NCBI RefSeq assembly: GCF_001302565.1
Contig: NZ_CP012750.1
Span: 62,001-126,000, forward strand
DNA length: 64,000 nucleotides
Direction of reading: 5' to 3'
Source of the DNA: Glutamicibacter halophytocola
GTDB taxonomy: Bacteria; Actinomycetota; Actinomycetes; Actinomycetales; Micrococcaceae
The translations under genes and the position numbers were made by a program. The notes beneath the pieces are model-generated. The model saw only the letters and a list, made by a program, of their open reading frames with translations. It was not told the origin of the DNA and did not search any database. Positions 8,169 to 17,429 of this stretch are shown piece after piece. The first letter of the stretch is position 1. Every line of letters starts with the position of its first letter.

Positions 8169-9602
8169 ATGGGTCTGTTTACTTCCACTCCGTTGCCCGA
8201 GCCGGTCGGCGATTCCGCCCCTCCGGTGGACGAGCATCCTTCACGAATTGCCACGGTTCTGAGCCATTTGCGCCGTTCTGCCGACACCCGCATCACCCAC
8301 CCGCGCCGCTTCCGGATCCAGCAATTGCGCGCGCTGGAGAAGATGCTCGAAGAGCATCTTGACGACTTTGTGCAGGCACTGAATGACGACCTCGGAAAGA
8401 GCCCCACCGAAGCCAAATTTGCCGAGGTCGACGTGGTGCGCGCCGAAATCGATTTTGCGCTGAGGCATCTGGCCGAATGGATGGACAGCACCGGCGTGAA
8501 GGTGCCGCTGGCGCTCCAGCCGGCCATCGCGAAGATCGAGCCGCGACCCTTGGGCGTGGTCTTGATTATTGGCGCATGGAACTACCCGCTGCAGCTGGTG
8601 CTCGCGCCGCTGGTTGCCGCCATTGCCGCTGGCAACGCCGCGGTTCTCAAGCCCTCGGAACTCGCCCCGGCCACCTCGGGGGCCCTGGCCAAGTTCCTCC
8701 CGCTCTATCTGGACGAGCGGGTCTTCGCGGTCATCGAAGGCGGTGCGGATACCGCCTCCGAATTGCTGGCAGCACGTTGGGACCACATCTTCTACACCGG
8801 TGGGGAGCGGGTTGCGAAAATCGTCGCGATGGCAGCCGCCCAGCACCTGACTCCCACCACTTTGGAACTCGGGGGCAAGTCCCCGGCCGTCGTTGACAAC
8901 CACTCGCTGGCCACCGCCAAGCGCTTGGCCTACGCGAAGTTCATGAATGCCGGCCAGACCTGCGTCGCACCGGACTACATCCTGTGCATCGGCGATGCCA
9001 CGCCATTGATTAACCGGTTGGGCCAGGCCATCTCCGGTTTCTACGGCAAGGAGCCAATCACCCACCCGGACTTTGGCAGGATTGCCAGCCACCAGCATTT
9101 TGAGCGCTTGCTGGCCATGATGGAACAGGGCGAGGTGGTGTTCGGCGGTGAGTATGACGAAGCAACCCTGCGCATCGCCCCGACCATCATGCGCAACGTG
9201 GACCTTGGCGGCACCTTGATGACCGAGGAGATCTTCGGTCCGATCCTTCCAATCATCGAGGTCGAAACCTTCGAAGAAGCGCTGGAGTTCATTGCCCGGC
9301 GCCCATCGCCGCTGGCCGCATACCTCATGAGCGAGAGCCCTCGGCTTCAGTCGATTTTCTCGGACAGGGTTCGCGCCGGGGCCATCGTGCACAACGCTCC
9401 GCTGGCCCAGATGGTCATTCCCACCCTGCCGTTTGGCGGGGTGGGGGCCAGCGGAATGGGGTCGTATCACGGCAAGCATGGCTTTGACCGGCTTTCGCAG
9501 ATGCGTTCAGAACTCAACAAAACCACGGTGGTGGACACCCTGAGCGCAATTTATCCTCCATATTCGTGGGCCAAGCGAAAGATTATTGATCGCTTACTGT
9601 AG
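8169..9602 (+). CDS. Aldehyde dehydrogenase, class 3 type
   Basis: An NAD(P)-dependent aldehyde dehydrogenase of about 477 residues, oxidising an aldehyde to its carboxylic acid. The visible catalytic elements are IGAWNYPLQL (the N-containing oxyanion loop), FYTGGERVAK (cofactor binding), TLELGGKSP (general base Glu), NAGQTCVAPDY (nucleophilic Cys) and EEIFGPILP. The spacing and the C-terminal PFGGVGASGMGSYHGKHGFD fit the class 3 group that includes fatty and aromatic aldehyde dehydrogenases. The frame also offers TTG (8148) and GTG (8151) starts. I use the ATG at 8169 because the family consensus begins after it, but no start has a strong ribosome site. It is divergent from the membrane protein/GntR operon. 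Confidence 0.88.
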   Translation: MGLFTSTPLPEPVGDSAPPVDEHPSRIATVLSHLRRSADTRITHPRRFRIQQLRALEKMLEEHLDDFVQALNDDLGKSPTEAKFAEVDVVRAEIDFALRHLAEWMDSTGVKVPLALQPAIAKIEPRPLGVVLIIGAWNYPLQLVLAPLVAAIAAGNAAVLKPSELAPATSGALAKFLPLYLDERVFAVIEGGADTASELLAARWDHIFYTGGERVAKIVAMAAAQHLTPTTLELGGKSPAVVDNHSLATAKRLAYAKFMNAGQTCVAPDYILCIGDATPLINRLGQAISGFYGKEPITHPDFGRIASHQHFERLLAMMEQGEVVFGGEYDEATLRIAPTIMRNVDLGGTLMTEEIFGPILPIIEVETFEEALEFIARRPSPLAAYLMSESPRLQSIFSDRVRAGAIVHNAPLAQMVIPTLPFGGVGASGMGSYHGKHGFDRLSQMRSELNKTTVVDTLSAIYPPYSWAKRKIIDRLL

Positions 9603-9681
9603 CGCGGTTCATAGCTATGAGACTGCTCAGGGTGCTTGGATTGAAAGGTTGGAAATTTCTAGGCATCAGGAGATGTAACGC

Positions 9682-11130
9682 ATGACTGAGCCCGCACCGT
9701 CGCAGGACGGCCTGAAGCGTGGCCTCAAAGCTCGCCATATGCAGATGATTGCCATTGGCGGCTCAATTGGTACCGGACTATTCGTCGCGTCCGGCGGCAC
9801 GATCTCTGAAGCTGGCCCCGGTGGCGCGCTGGTGGCCTACGCCCTGATTGGCATGATGGTGCTGCTGCTGATGCAGTCCCTGGGCGAGATGAGTGCGCGG
9901 CTTCCGGTGGCAGGTTCATTCCAGACCTATGCCACCGTTTTCGTTAACCGGCACTTCGGCTTCGCGATTGGCTGGAACTACTGGTTCAACTGGGCGATTA
10001 CCGTTGCCGCCGAGCTGGTAGCGGCCGGCATCGTGATGTCCTATTGGCTTCCGGATGTTCCGGGCTGGATCTGGGCGGCGATCTTCCTGGTGCTGCTGAC
10101 CGGACTCAACGCCATGTCAGCGAAGGCGTTTGGCGAGGGCGAGTACTGGCTGGCGGCAATCAAGGTCATCACCGTGATCGTTTTCCTGGTCTGCGGCTTT
10201 GCGATGATCTTCGGAATCATCGGCGGCACCTCGCCTGGCTTCGGCAACTGGACCGAAGGCGATGCGCCATTTGTCGGCGGTTGGCTGTCCATCGTCTCGG
10301 TCTTCATGATCGCTGGATTCTCTTTCCAGGGCACCGAGCTGGTTGGTGTAGCTGCTGGTGAAGCGGAAAACCCCCAGCGCGATGTTCCGAAAGCCATCAA
10401 GACGATCTTCTGGCGCATCATGCTCTTCTACATCGGTGCCATCTTTGTCATCGGCATGTTGATCCCGTATCTGGATCCATCGCTGCTCTCATCCGAGGCA
10501 TCGGACATTGCCACCTCGCCATTCACCCTGGTCTTCGAGCGCGCGGGCATCGCCTTCGCTGCGGCATTGATGAACGCAGTAATCCTCTCGGCCATTCTTT
10601 CGGCAGGCAACTCGGGCCTATATGCCTCTGCGCGCATGCTTTACTCCATGGCCAAGGATGGGAAGGCGCCGAAGATTTTTGGACGCCTCAACAAGCGCGG
10701 CGTCCCCGTGCCGGCCATGCTCTTGACCGCCTCAGTAGGACTTTTCGGATTCCTGACGGCAATTATCGGCCAGGGCGAGGCCTACACCTGGCTGCTGAAC
10801 GTGTCCGGCCTGTCCGGGTTTATCGCCTGGGTGGGGATTGCGGTGAGCCATTACCAATTCCGCAAGGCGTACGTGGCCAGCGGCCAGGATCTAGCCGACC
10901 TTCCGTACAAGGCGCCATTGTTCCCGCTGGGCCCAATTCTCGCCTTTGTGATCTTGCTGGTTGTTATCGCCGGCCAGAATTACCAGGCGGTCATAGACGG
11001 CAACCTGCTGCAGATGGCATCAAGCTACGTCGGCCTTCCGATCTTCCTCTTGCTGTGGCTGGGCCACTGGCTGGCTACCCGCAAGCAGCCAGCCGAGGCC
11101 ATCGACCCATGGACCGCGAAGCTGAACTAG
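9682..11130 (+). CDS. APC superfamily amino acid permease
   Basis: A 482-residue inner-membrane amino acid:proton symporter with about twelve membrane segments. The N-terminal [20 protein letters not shown] is the hallmark of the amino acid transporter (AAT) family, which includes LysP, GabP, CycA and Aro[20 protein letters not shown] around residue 215 is also typical, and by eye resembles LysP most. Substrate is uncertain; lysine or another cationic or small amino acid is possible. AGGAG precedes the ATG at a good distance. Its TAG stop shares the palindromic CTAG with the convergent phosphoglucomutase gene. Confidence 0.88.
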   Translation: MTEPAPSQDGLKRGLKARHMQMIAIGGSIGTGLFVASGGTISEAGPGGALVAYALIGMMVLLLMQSLGEMSARLPVAGSFQTYATVFVNRHFGFAIGWNYWFNWAITVAAELVAAGIVMSYWLPDVPGWIWAAIFLVLLTGLNAMSAKAFGEGEYWLAAIKVITVIVFLVCGFAMIFGIIGGTSPGFGNWTEGDAPFVGGWLSIVSVFMIAGFSFQGTELVGVAAGEAENPQRDVPKAIKTIFWRIMLFYIGAIFVIGMLIPYLDPSLLSSEASDIATSPFTLVFERAGIAFAAALMNAVILSAILSAGNSGLYASARMLYSMAKDGKAPKIFGRLNKRGVPVPAMLLTASVGLFGFLTAIIGQGEAYTWLLNVSGLSGFIAWVGIAVSHYQFRKAYVASGQDLADLPYKAPLFPLGPILAFVILLVVIAGQNYQAVIDGNLLQMASSYVGLPIFLLLWLGHWLATRKQPAEAIDPWTAKLN

Positions 11131-12764
11131 CCAGCTAGGGCAGCATCAACAATCACCCGAGCTTCTGCGAGCACCTGCTGCAGATGCTCGGGTGATTTTG
11201 TCGACTCTGCATAAATTTTGTAGATGTCCTCGGTGCCCGAAGGACGTGCCGCGAACCATGCGTGCTCGCTGGAGACCTTCAGGCCGCCAATGGCGAAACC
11301 GGCTGCTTCGGTCACCTTTGCGGTGATCGCATCCCCCGCCAATTCGGTGGCGGAGACCATCGAGGGATCCAGCTTGGAGAGCACGGCTTTCTGCTCGCGG
11401 TTTGCCGGGGCATCGAAGCGGTCATAGAAGCTCGAACCGTGGCGCTCCACCAGCTGCGCGTGCAGCTGGCTGGGGCTCTTGCCGGTGACGGCGCGCATCT
11501 CGCTGGCCAGCAGGGCGAGCATCAGCCCGTCCTTGTCGGTGCTGAAGGCCTTGCCGGACAAGTCCAGGAAGCTTGCTCCCGCGGACTCCTCGCCGCAGAA
11601 GGCCACCTTGCCCGAGGCCAGTGGTTCAACGAAGTACTTGAAGCCCACCGGCACCTCGCGCAGGGTCCGGCCGTGGGAGGCCACTACCTTGTCGATGAGC
11701 ACCGAGGAGACCAGGGTCTTGCCGATCTCGGCATCTTCCGGCCAGTTCCCGCGATGGGTCAGCAGGTAGTCGATGGCCACAGCCAGGAAGTGGTTCGGGT
11801 TCATCAACCCGGCATCCGGGGTGACGATGCCGTGGCGATCTGCATCCGCGTCGTTGCCGGTGGCGATGTCGTACTTTTCGCGGTTGGCTACCAAGGATGC
11901 CATGGCGTGCGCCGAGGAGCAGTCCATGCGGATCTTGCCGTCTTTATCCAAGGTCATGAAGCCGAAGCGCGGGTCGACGCTCTCGTTGACGACTTCCAAG
12001 TTCAAGCCGTAGCGGCGTCCGATTTCACCCCAGTAGTGCACCGAAGCCCCGCCCAGCGGGTCGGCGCCGATGGAGATGCCCGATTCGGCGATGACCTTGA
12101 AGTCGATGACCTCAGCCAGATCGGCAATGTACAGTTCGCGGAAGTCGAAAGGCGTTGCGGCGGCTTCGCCCCGCTTGATCTGCCCGTTGGCCAGCAGCTC
12201 ATTGGCGCGTGCGGCGATCGGACCGGTGATTTCGGATTCTGCCGGGCCGCCGTGGGGCGGGTTGTACTTGATGCCGCCGTCGGTTGGCGGGTTGTGCGAT
12301 GGGGTGATGATCAGGCCGTCCGCCTGATCGCCGCCCTTGGCGTTGTGCACCAGGATTGCGTGGCTAACCGCCGGGGTAGGGGTCAGCCCGTCGTCGGCGA
12401 GAACCTCGATGCCGTTGCCTGCCAGGACTTCGAGGGCGGTCTGGTAGGCAGGGTCCGAGAGCGCGTGGCTGTCCTTGCCCACATACATTGGGCCGGTGAT
12501 CCCCGCTGCGACGCGGTAGTCCACCACGGCCTGGGTGATGGCGGCGATATGCGCCTCGTTGAAGGTGCCGTTCAGCGAGGTGCCGCGGTGCCCCGAGGTG
12601 CCAAAGATGACTGCCTGGTCGGGGTTGTCGCTGGAAGGAATGATGCTGCTGTAGGCATCGAGCACCTCCTGAAGATTGATCAGGTCAGATTCGTTGGCTG
12701 GTTGTCCGGCTCGAAGGTGTGCCACAGATTGCCTCTCAGGTTGATGCGCTTTATGCGAATTCAT
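11127..12764 (-). CDS. pgm: Phosphoglucomutase (alpha-D-glucose phosphate-specific)
   Basis: A cytoplasmic enzyme interconverting glucose 1-phosphate and glucose 6-phosphate, linking glycolysis to glycogen, trehalose and cell-wall sugar nucleotides. It has 545 residues, matching the 546-residue E. coli Pgm subclass. Motifs: FGTSGHRG near the N-terminus, the phosphoserine loop [12 protein letters not shown], the metal loop [10 protein letters not shown], the sugar-binding CGEESAGAS, and the phosphate-binding [12 protein letters not shown] at the C-terminus. The ATG at 12764 gives exactly the family length. The open frame continues upstream to 12929 but only into the divergent gene. No ribosome site is visible, and a TATTCT-like hexamer ends only a few bases before the ATG, so the mRNA may be leaderless. 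Confidence 0.95.
   Translation of the reverse strand: MNSHKAHQPERQSVAHLRAGQPANESDLINLQEVLDAYSSIIPSSDNPDQAVIFGTSGHRGTSLNGTFNEAHIAAITQAVVDYRVAAGITGPMYVGKDSHALSDPAYQTALEVLAGNGIEVLADDGLTPTPAVSHAILVHNAKGGDQADGLIITPSHNPPTDGGIKYNPPHGGPAESEITGPIAARANELLANGQIKRGEAAATPFDFRELYIADLAEVIDFKVIAESGISIGADPLGGASVHYWGEIGRRYGLNLEVVNESVDPRFGFMTLDKDGKIRMDCSSAHAMASLVANREKYDIATGNDADADRHGIVTPDAGLMNPNHFLAVAIDYLLTHRGNWPEDAEIGKTLVSSVLIDKVVASHGRTLREVPVGFKYFVEPLASGKVAFCGEESAGASFLDLSGKAFSTDKDGLMLALLASEMRAVTGKSPSQLHAQLVERHGSSFYDRFDAPANREQKAVLSKLDPSMVSATELAGDAITAKVTEAAGFAIGGLKVSSEHAWFAARPSGTEDIYKIYAESTKSPEHLQQVLAEARVIVDAALAG
11151..11200 (+). terminator. Terminator of the amino acid permease inside the pgm coding region
   Basis: AATCACCCGAGC and GCTCGGGTGATT form a 12-bp perfect stem followed by TTGT on the plus strand. 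It starts 20 bases after the permease stop and lies wholly inside the 3' end of the convergent pgm gene. The loop is long (23 bases) and includes a second smaller hairpin. Confidence 0.55.
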
Positions 12765-12779
12765 AGAAGAATAGTAGTT

Positions 12780-13103
12780 GTGAGCTACTACCAGTATCCG
12801 CAAAATCCCTACCAGCCACCGAGAGAGCCCACAGGATTGTCCGTGGCTTCCCTCGTGCTGGGCATCTTGTCGATGCTGGGCTTTGCTGCCATTATCCTCG
12901 TTCCGCTGGCCGGAGTCATTACGGGGCACCTCGGTTTACGCCGCGAACCGCAATCCAGGGGTTTGGCCATAGCCGGCCTGATCACCTCGTGGATCGGATT
13001 GGCCCTAGCCATAGTCGCCTACGCGGTGATCATCTGGTTCATCTGGTTCATCGGTTCCGAATACGGGGATTATTCCTATTACGAGAATATGACCTACTCA
13101 TAA
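12780..13103 (+). CDS. Small DUF4190-type membrane protein
   Basis: A 107-residue membrane protein. The N-terminus is a Pro/Tyr-rich cytoplasmic tail ([12 protein letters not shown]), followed by two hydrophobic helices around residues 22-45 and 62-88 with the [22 protein letters not shown] pattern of DUF4190 proteins. These are widespread in actinobacteria and of unknown function. The GTG start lies only 15 bases from the divergent pgm start. No ribosome binding site is present; TTGATG and TAGAAG spaced by 17 bases would start transcription at or next to the GTG. Confidence 0.8.
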   Translation: MSYYQYPQNPYQPPREPTGLSVASLVLGILSMLGFAAIILVPLAGVITGHLGLRREPQSRGLAIAGLITSWIGLALAIVAYAVIIWFIWFIGSEYGDYSYYENMTYS

Positions 13104-13140
13104 GCTCAAAACCGCGCAGGATCTTCCCGCAGACAACAAC

Positions 13141-13164
13141 GGCTGGCCCCGAACGGGACCAGCC
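13141..13164. terminator. Candidate bidirectional terminator
   Basis: GGCTGGCCC and GGGACCAGCC-type arms form a compact hairpin between the DUF4190 gene and the convergent peptide transporter gene. T-runs are weak on both sides. Confidence 0.45.
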
Positions 13165-13185
13165 ATTGCTCATTTGAGCCGCGCT

Positions 13186-14643
13186 CTAGTGAACCGAGCC
13201 CATCAGCTTCTTCAGCCCCGGGGTTGCAGCCATCATGGCTACGCCCACGACGACGGCGGTGCCGCCCATGGCGATGAAGTAGGGGATCTCGTTGCCCGGG
13301 GTGTAGTACCCGGCCAGCACGCCCGACAGGGTGGTGCCCAGGGATACCGACAAGAAGAACAGCGCGATCATCTGCGTGCCGAATGCGGCCGGAGCCAGCT
13401 TGGTGGCAATTGCCTGGCCTACTGGCGAGAGCAGCAGCTCGGCGAAGGTGCACAGCAGCAAGATGCCCACCAGGGCCAGCAGCGGGGTCTTGGCGAAAGA
13501 TTCCAGCGGGATGAAGCACAGGAATGCAGCACCCACGATGACCAGTGCCAAGCCGAACTTGATGGCGGTGTGCGGCTGGCGCTTGCCCAGCTTGGTCCAC
13601 AGGGCCGCGAAGATGCCGGCAAAGATGATGATGAACACCGGGTTGATCGAGGTGACCCAGCTCGGCGGCATTTCCCAGCTGCCCAAGTGGCGGTCCAGGC
13701 GCTGATCCGAGTAGGCGGCGATGAAGGTGAACTGCTGCTGGAACAGTGCCCAGAAGGCGGCCGAGCCGATGTAGAACGGAATGAATGCCCAGACCTGCTT
13801 GCGTTCGGTCGCATCGACCTTCTTGCTGCGCAGGATCAGTGCGAAGTAGATGATCGAAGCGGCGATGACCACGTAGGCGATGGTGCTTGCCAGGTTCTCC
13901 GGGGTCACGATCTTGCTGGCGAAGGCGGCAATGATCAGGACGATCACGGCGGCGAAGATGACCACGTAGCGCTTGCGCTCGGCGGCAGGCAGCGGATTGT
14001 TCGGGATGTTGCCGCCGGCAGGAAGCTTCTTGCGTCCGGCAGTGTAGATGCCCAGGCCAATAGCCATGCCGATGGCGGCGGCGCCGAAGCCAATGTGGAA
14101 GCCGAAGGAAACCTGCAGCCAGCCGGTGAGCAGCGGGCCGATCAGCCCGCCGATGTTCACGCCCATGTAGAACAGGGAGAAGCCGGCATCAATGCGGGGA
14201 TCATCCTTGGCATAGAGCGAACCAACCAGGGCCACGGCGTTGGCCTTCAGGCCGCCGGATCCCACCGCGACCAGGATCAGGCCAACGATCAGGCCGATGT
14301 AGCCTGGCAGCAGTGCCAAGCCGATGTGGCCGAGCATAATGGCGATGGCCGAGAAGAACAGCACGCGCTCGGAGCCGAAGAGCCGGTCCGAGAGCCATGC
14401 GCCCAGGATGGTGGAGAGGTAGACAGCGCCGCCGTAGGCGCCGACCAGCGACAGGGCCAGGCCCTGGTCCATCCCCAGGCCACCCTCGGTGGCCGAGTAG
14501 TACATGTAGTAAGCCAGCAAGCCCTGCATGCCGTAGAAGGAGAATCGCTCCCACATTTCCACGCTGAACAGGCTTGCGAGCGCACCGGGGTGACCGAAGA
14601 AGGTCCTTCCGGTGCTGGAAGTGCTCGTTGTTGCAGTAGACAT
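13186..14643 (-). CDS. POT family proton-dependent di/tripeptide transporter
   Basis: A 485-residue inner-membrane peptide:proton symporter. The first helix carries the ExxERFxxYG signature (EMWERFSFYGMQG), and FSLFYMGVNIGGLIGPLL matches the POT/PTR2 motif of helix 5. About fourteen hydrophobic segments are present, as in bacterial DtpT/YjdL-type proteins. It imports short peptides as a nitrogen and amino acid source. The ATG at 14643 is the only sensible start; no good Shine-Dalgarno sequence lies in front. The gene stands alone between convergent and codirectional neighbours. Confidence 0.93.
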   Translation of the reverse strand: MSTATTSTSSTGRTFFGHPGALASLFSVEMWERFSFYGMQGLLAYYMYYSATEGGLGMDQGLALSLVGAYGGAVYLSTILGAWLSDRLFGSERVLFFSAIAIMLGHIGLALLPGYIGLIVGLILVAVGSGGLKANAVALVGSLYAKDDPRIDAGFSLFYMGVNIGGLIGPLLTGWLQVSFGFHIGFGAAAIGMAIGLGIYTAGRKKLPAGGNIPNNPLPAAERKRYVVIFAAVIVLIIAAFASKIVTPENLASTIAYVVIAASIIYFALILRSKKVDATERKQVWAFIPFYIGSAAFWALFQQQFTFIAAYSDQRLDRHLGSWEMPPSWVTSINPVFIIIFAGIFAALWTKLGKRQPHTAIKFGLALVIVGAAFLCFIPLESFAKTPLLALVGILLLCTFAELLLSPVGQAIATKLAPAAFGTQMIALFFLSVSLGTTLSGVLAGYYTPGNEIPYFIAMGGTAVVVGVAMMAATPGLKKLMGSVH

Positions 14644-14695
14644 ACGTAATATTTTTCGCTTTTGCCTACCCGAGTACCTACTTATATGGGAAAGC

Positions 14696-16042
14696 TCACA
14701 TCTGCATCTGGGCCGCCAGCGCGAGCAGGAGCCCCTCGTCGGAACGCGGGGAAATCAGCTGAATACTCATGGGTAATCCGCCACTGGTGGTCGTGACCGG
14801 GATGGTGATGGCAGCGACTGAGGCGACGTTCACCATGGAGGTGTACGGGGTGTACTGGCATTGCAACATATAATCGCGATCTGCCGTGGATTGTGTATAG
14901 TGCCCGACCAGCGGTGGAATGCTCGCCATGGCCGGGGTGGCAATCACGTCATAGGCCGACCACTGGCGCACAAAATCGGCAGCGATCTGCTTGAGCCGTG
15001 AACCCGCCTGCAAATTTTGTTCCAGCGACCGCCCGGCTGCGCGGCGGCGGTAATCCCTGGCCAGCTCGCCCAGCAAGGACTCGTCATTCACTGGCACGTC
15101 CTTCAGCCCGTTGGTCCACACCGTAGCGAAGCTTTCTGGATAGTCCGAGGCGTAGTCCAGCCGGGCTGGCTGCACCCGGTGGCGCTGCCCGAGCAGCTCA
15201 AGGCCGCGCTCAAAGGCGGTGCGTGCTTCGGGGGAGAGCGAGATGTCGTACACCGATTCAAAGGGCGAGAGGGTGCTGAATCCGATGTTCAACCCGTCCA
15301 GCCGCTGCGGGTAGCTGCCCTGCAGCAACGGCAGATAGTGGTCCTTTCCGCGCATCGCGTCGAGCAGCAGGGCCGCATCCAGCGCATCATGGGCCAGCGG
15401 GCCGGAGACCGCGAGCTTAGGCGCACCCAGCGGATCAACATATCCGTCCAGCACATCCGAGGGCACCCGGCCCAGCGAGGGCTTGAGCCCGATCAGTCCG
15501 CAAGCTGCGGCCGGAATCCGCACGGAGCCGCCGCCATCGGATCCCGCGCCCAGCGGAATCATCCCGGCAGCGATCGCCGCGGCCTGCCCGCCCGAGGAGC
15601 CGCCAGAGGAGCGCTGGGGATCAAAGGGATTGCGCGAGGGCGCTGACACCAGGTTTTCCGAATGGCTGCTCAGCCCGAACTCCGGAACCTGCGTCTTGCC
15701 CAGGATGACCACGCCCTCGGAACGCAAGCGCCCCACCAGCGGGTGGTCGCGGGTGGCTTCTGGATGATCCACCGCGGCCGACCCATAGGTGGTGGGCATT
15801 CCGGCGACGTCGTTGAGGTCCTTGAATGCGGTGGGCAGCCCGTGCAGCCGGCCGGTCTTCCCTCGGGCCTGCGCCTCGTCGGCGGCCCGCGCGGCCGCCA
15901 TGGCGTCCTCGGCCACATGCACAAAGGCGCCCAGATCCTTGTGCTGCTCGATGCGGTTCAGGTAGTGCTCGGTGAGCTCGCGGCTGGAAATCTCGCCACG
16001 GGCCAGATCGTCTCGCAATTTCAAGGCGCTGGAGGGAAACAT
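14696..16042 (-). CDS. Amidase signature family hydrolase
   Basis: A 448-residue cytoplasmic hydrolase of the amidase signature family. All three catalytic elements are visible: the Lys in LPTAFKDLND, the cis-Ser in RSSGGSSGGQAAAIA, and the nucleophilic Ser in GSDGGGSVRIPA. The family hydrolyses amide bonds of many small molecules, so the substrate cannot be assigned; glutamyl-tRNA amidotransferase subunit A is unlikely because no gatB/gatC neighbours are present. It lies divergent from the rhodanese-pheA pair. Confidence 0.88.
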   Translation of the reverse strand: MFPSSALKLRDDLARGEISSRELTEHYLNRIEQHKDLGAFVHVAEDAMAAARAADEAQARGKTGRLHGLPTAFKDLNDVAGMPTTYGSAAVDHPEATRDHPLVGRLRSEGVVILGKTQVPEFGLSSHSENLVSAPSRNPFDPQRSSGGSSGGQAAAIAAGMIPLGAGSDGGGSVRIPAAACGLIGLKPSLGRVPSDVLDGYVDPLGAPKLAVSGPLAHDALDAALLLDAMRGKDHYLPLLQGSYPQRLDGLNIGFSTLSPFESVYDISLSPEARTAFERGLELLGQRHRVQPARLDYASDYPESFATVWTNGLKDVPVNDESLLGELARDYRRRAAGRSLEQNLQAGSRLKQIAADFVRQWSAYDVIATPAMASIPPLVGHYTQSTADRDYMLQCQYTPYTSMVNVASVAAITIPVTTTSGGLPMSIQLISPRSDEGLLLALAAQMQM

Positions 16043-16109
16043 GTCGGCTTTCGACGCAGGAAATGACTAGTCTTATAAGCAAACACCCTATAAGTGAGGA
16101 ATGCTAGCC

Positions 16110-16436
16110 GTGAGCGATTTTGAAACTGTCTCGGTCAACGATGTCCCGAAGGATGCCTTCATCCTTGACGTGCGCGAGGACTTCGAATGGGAAGCAGGCC
16201 ACGCAACCGGTGCCACCCACATCGTGCTCGGCACCCTGCCCGAGCGTGTTGGCGAGCTGGACCCGGACGTGGACACCTACGTGATCTGCCGTACCGGCGG
16301 GCGTTCGGCGCAGGCCGCCGCCTGGCTCACCGGCATGGGCCACACCGCTTTCAACATTGCCGGCGGATCCGACGCGTGGATTGAAGCAGGATTGCCCATG
16401 GAATCGGAGAACGGGCAGGAGCCGGCCGTCCGATGA
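16110..16436 (+). CDS. Rhodanese-like domain protein
   Basis: A 108-residue single-domain rhodanese. It has FILDVREDFEWEAGH near the start and the active-site loop VICRTGGRS, whose Cys is the persulfide-carrying residue. These proteins move sulfane sulfur or act as small regulatory domains; the acceptor is unknown. I chose the GTG at 16110 because GAGGA lies ten bases before it. The ATG at 16101 would directly abut that site. The stop overlaps the pheA start (ATGA), so the two genes are translationally coupled, although no functional link to phenylalanine synthesis is known to me. Confidence 0.85.
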   Translation: MSDFETVSVNDVPKDAFILDVREDFEWEAGHATGATHIVLGTLPERVGELDPDVDTYVICRTGGRSAQAAAWLTGMGHTAFNIAGGSDAWIEAGLPMESENGQEPAVR

Positions 16437-17356
16437 AATACGCCTATCTGGGACCTGCCGGCACCTTCACCGAGTCGGCGCTGCTGCAGGTTCCCGGTGC
16501 TGAAGCAGCGCAGCGCATTCCCGCAGCAAATGTGAATGTCGCGCTGGCCATGGTGCGCGATGGAAGTGTCGACGCTGCGATGGTGCCGATCGAGAATTCG
16601 GTGGAGGGCGGCGTTTCGGCCACCCTGGACGCCATCGCCCAAGGCCAGGCCCTGCAGATCATTGCCGAGATCCTGGTGCCCATCAGCTTCGTGCTGGCGG
16701 TGCGCCCGGGCATCGACTCGCTGGACCAGATCAAGCTCGTCTCCACTCACGGCCACGCGTGGGCGCAATGCCGTTTGTGGGCAGAGGCGAATATCCCCGG
16801 CGCCGTCTTCACCCCTGCCTCTTCCACCGCGGCTGCCGCGGTGGCTCTGGGCGATGATGAACCAGGGCATGATGCGGCGATCTGCAACCCGCTGGTGGCC
16901 GAGGAGCGCAGACTGAACGTGCTGGTGCGCGGGGTTGAGGACAACATCGGCGCGGTCACCCGCTTTATCCTGGTCACCCGTCCGGGAAAGATCCCGGCGC
17001 CCAGCGGGGTGGACAAGTCCACGCTGATCATGCCGCTGCCCGAAGACCGTCCCGGCGCGCTGATGGAACTCCTTGAGCAGTTCACCGCGCGCGGGGTGAA
17101 CCTTTCGCGCATTGAATCGCGTCCCACCGGAGAAGGCCTGGGGCAGTACTTCTTCTCCGTGGATTTTGAAGGCCACGTCGCCGACGAACGCGTTGCCGCG
17201 GCCCTGTCCGGGTTGCACCGCTTGTCCCCGGAGCTGCGTTTCCTCGGTTCCTACCCGGCGGCCCAGGGCGTTGAGCCCTTTGTTGATACGCACAATTCCG
17301 ATGCCGCGTTCAGCGAAGCCCGCAGCTGGGTGCAGTCGCTGCGCGACCGGTTCTAG
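16433..17356 (+). CDS. pheA: Prephenate dehydratase
   Basis: A 307-residue cytoplasmic enzyme converting prephenate to phenylpyruvate in phenylalanine synthesis. The catalytic part runs from YLGPAGTFTESAL at the N-terminus through VPIENSVEGGV to DNIGAVTRFILV (the conserved TRF). A regulatory ACT domain follows at about residues 199-275 (LPEDRPGALMELL, NLSRIESRPT), which normally binds phenylalanine for feedback inhibition. There is no chorismate mutase domain, as usual for actinobacteria. Its start overlaps the rhodanese stop by four bases. Confidence 0.95.
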   Translation: MKYAYLGPAGTFTESALLQVPGAEAAQRIPAANVNVALAMVRDGSVDAAMVPIENSVEGGVSATLDAIAQGQALQIIAEILVPISFVLAVRPGIDSLDQIKLVSTHGHAWAQCRLWAEANIPGAVFTPASSTAAAAVALGDDEPGHDAAICNPLVAEERRLNVLVRGVEDNIGAVTRFILVTRPGKIPAPSGVDKSTLIMPLPEDRPGALMELLEQFTARGVNLSRIESRPTGEGLGQYFFSVDFEGHVADERVAAALSGLHRLSPELRFLGSYPAAQGVEPFVDTHNSDAAFSEARSWVQSLRDRF

Positions 17357-17368
17357 GCAGGTGCGCGA

Positions 17369-17404
17369 AGGCCCCGATCATCCTCGCGGGATCATCAGGG
17401 CCTA
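17369..17404. terminator. Weak candidate terminator
   Basis: AGGCCC and GGGCCT arms enclose a smaller ATCC/GGAT stem between the convergent pheA and lipid kinase genes. The stem has internal mismatches and no clear T-run. Confidence 0.35.
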
Positions 17405-17429
17405 CTTTGTGTCCAGGCGGGGTTCGCAG

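Noticed and set aside
9636..9665. TTGGAT-N18-TAGGCA as promoter of the amino acid permease
   Set aside because: Transcription would begin within or after the AGGAG ribosome site, leaving it outside the mRNA.
11262..13103. Very long plus-strand open frame antisense to pgm
   Set aside because: It is a shadow of pgm in GC-rich DNA. Only its last 108 codons, after the divergent start at 12780, look like a real protein (the DUF4190 gene).
13174..14649. Plus-strand frame of about 490 codons antisense to the peptide transporter
   Set aside because: The product is an His/Gln/Asp-rich sequence without domains, a mirror of hydrophobic codons on the other strand.
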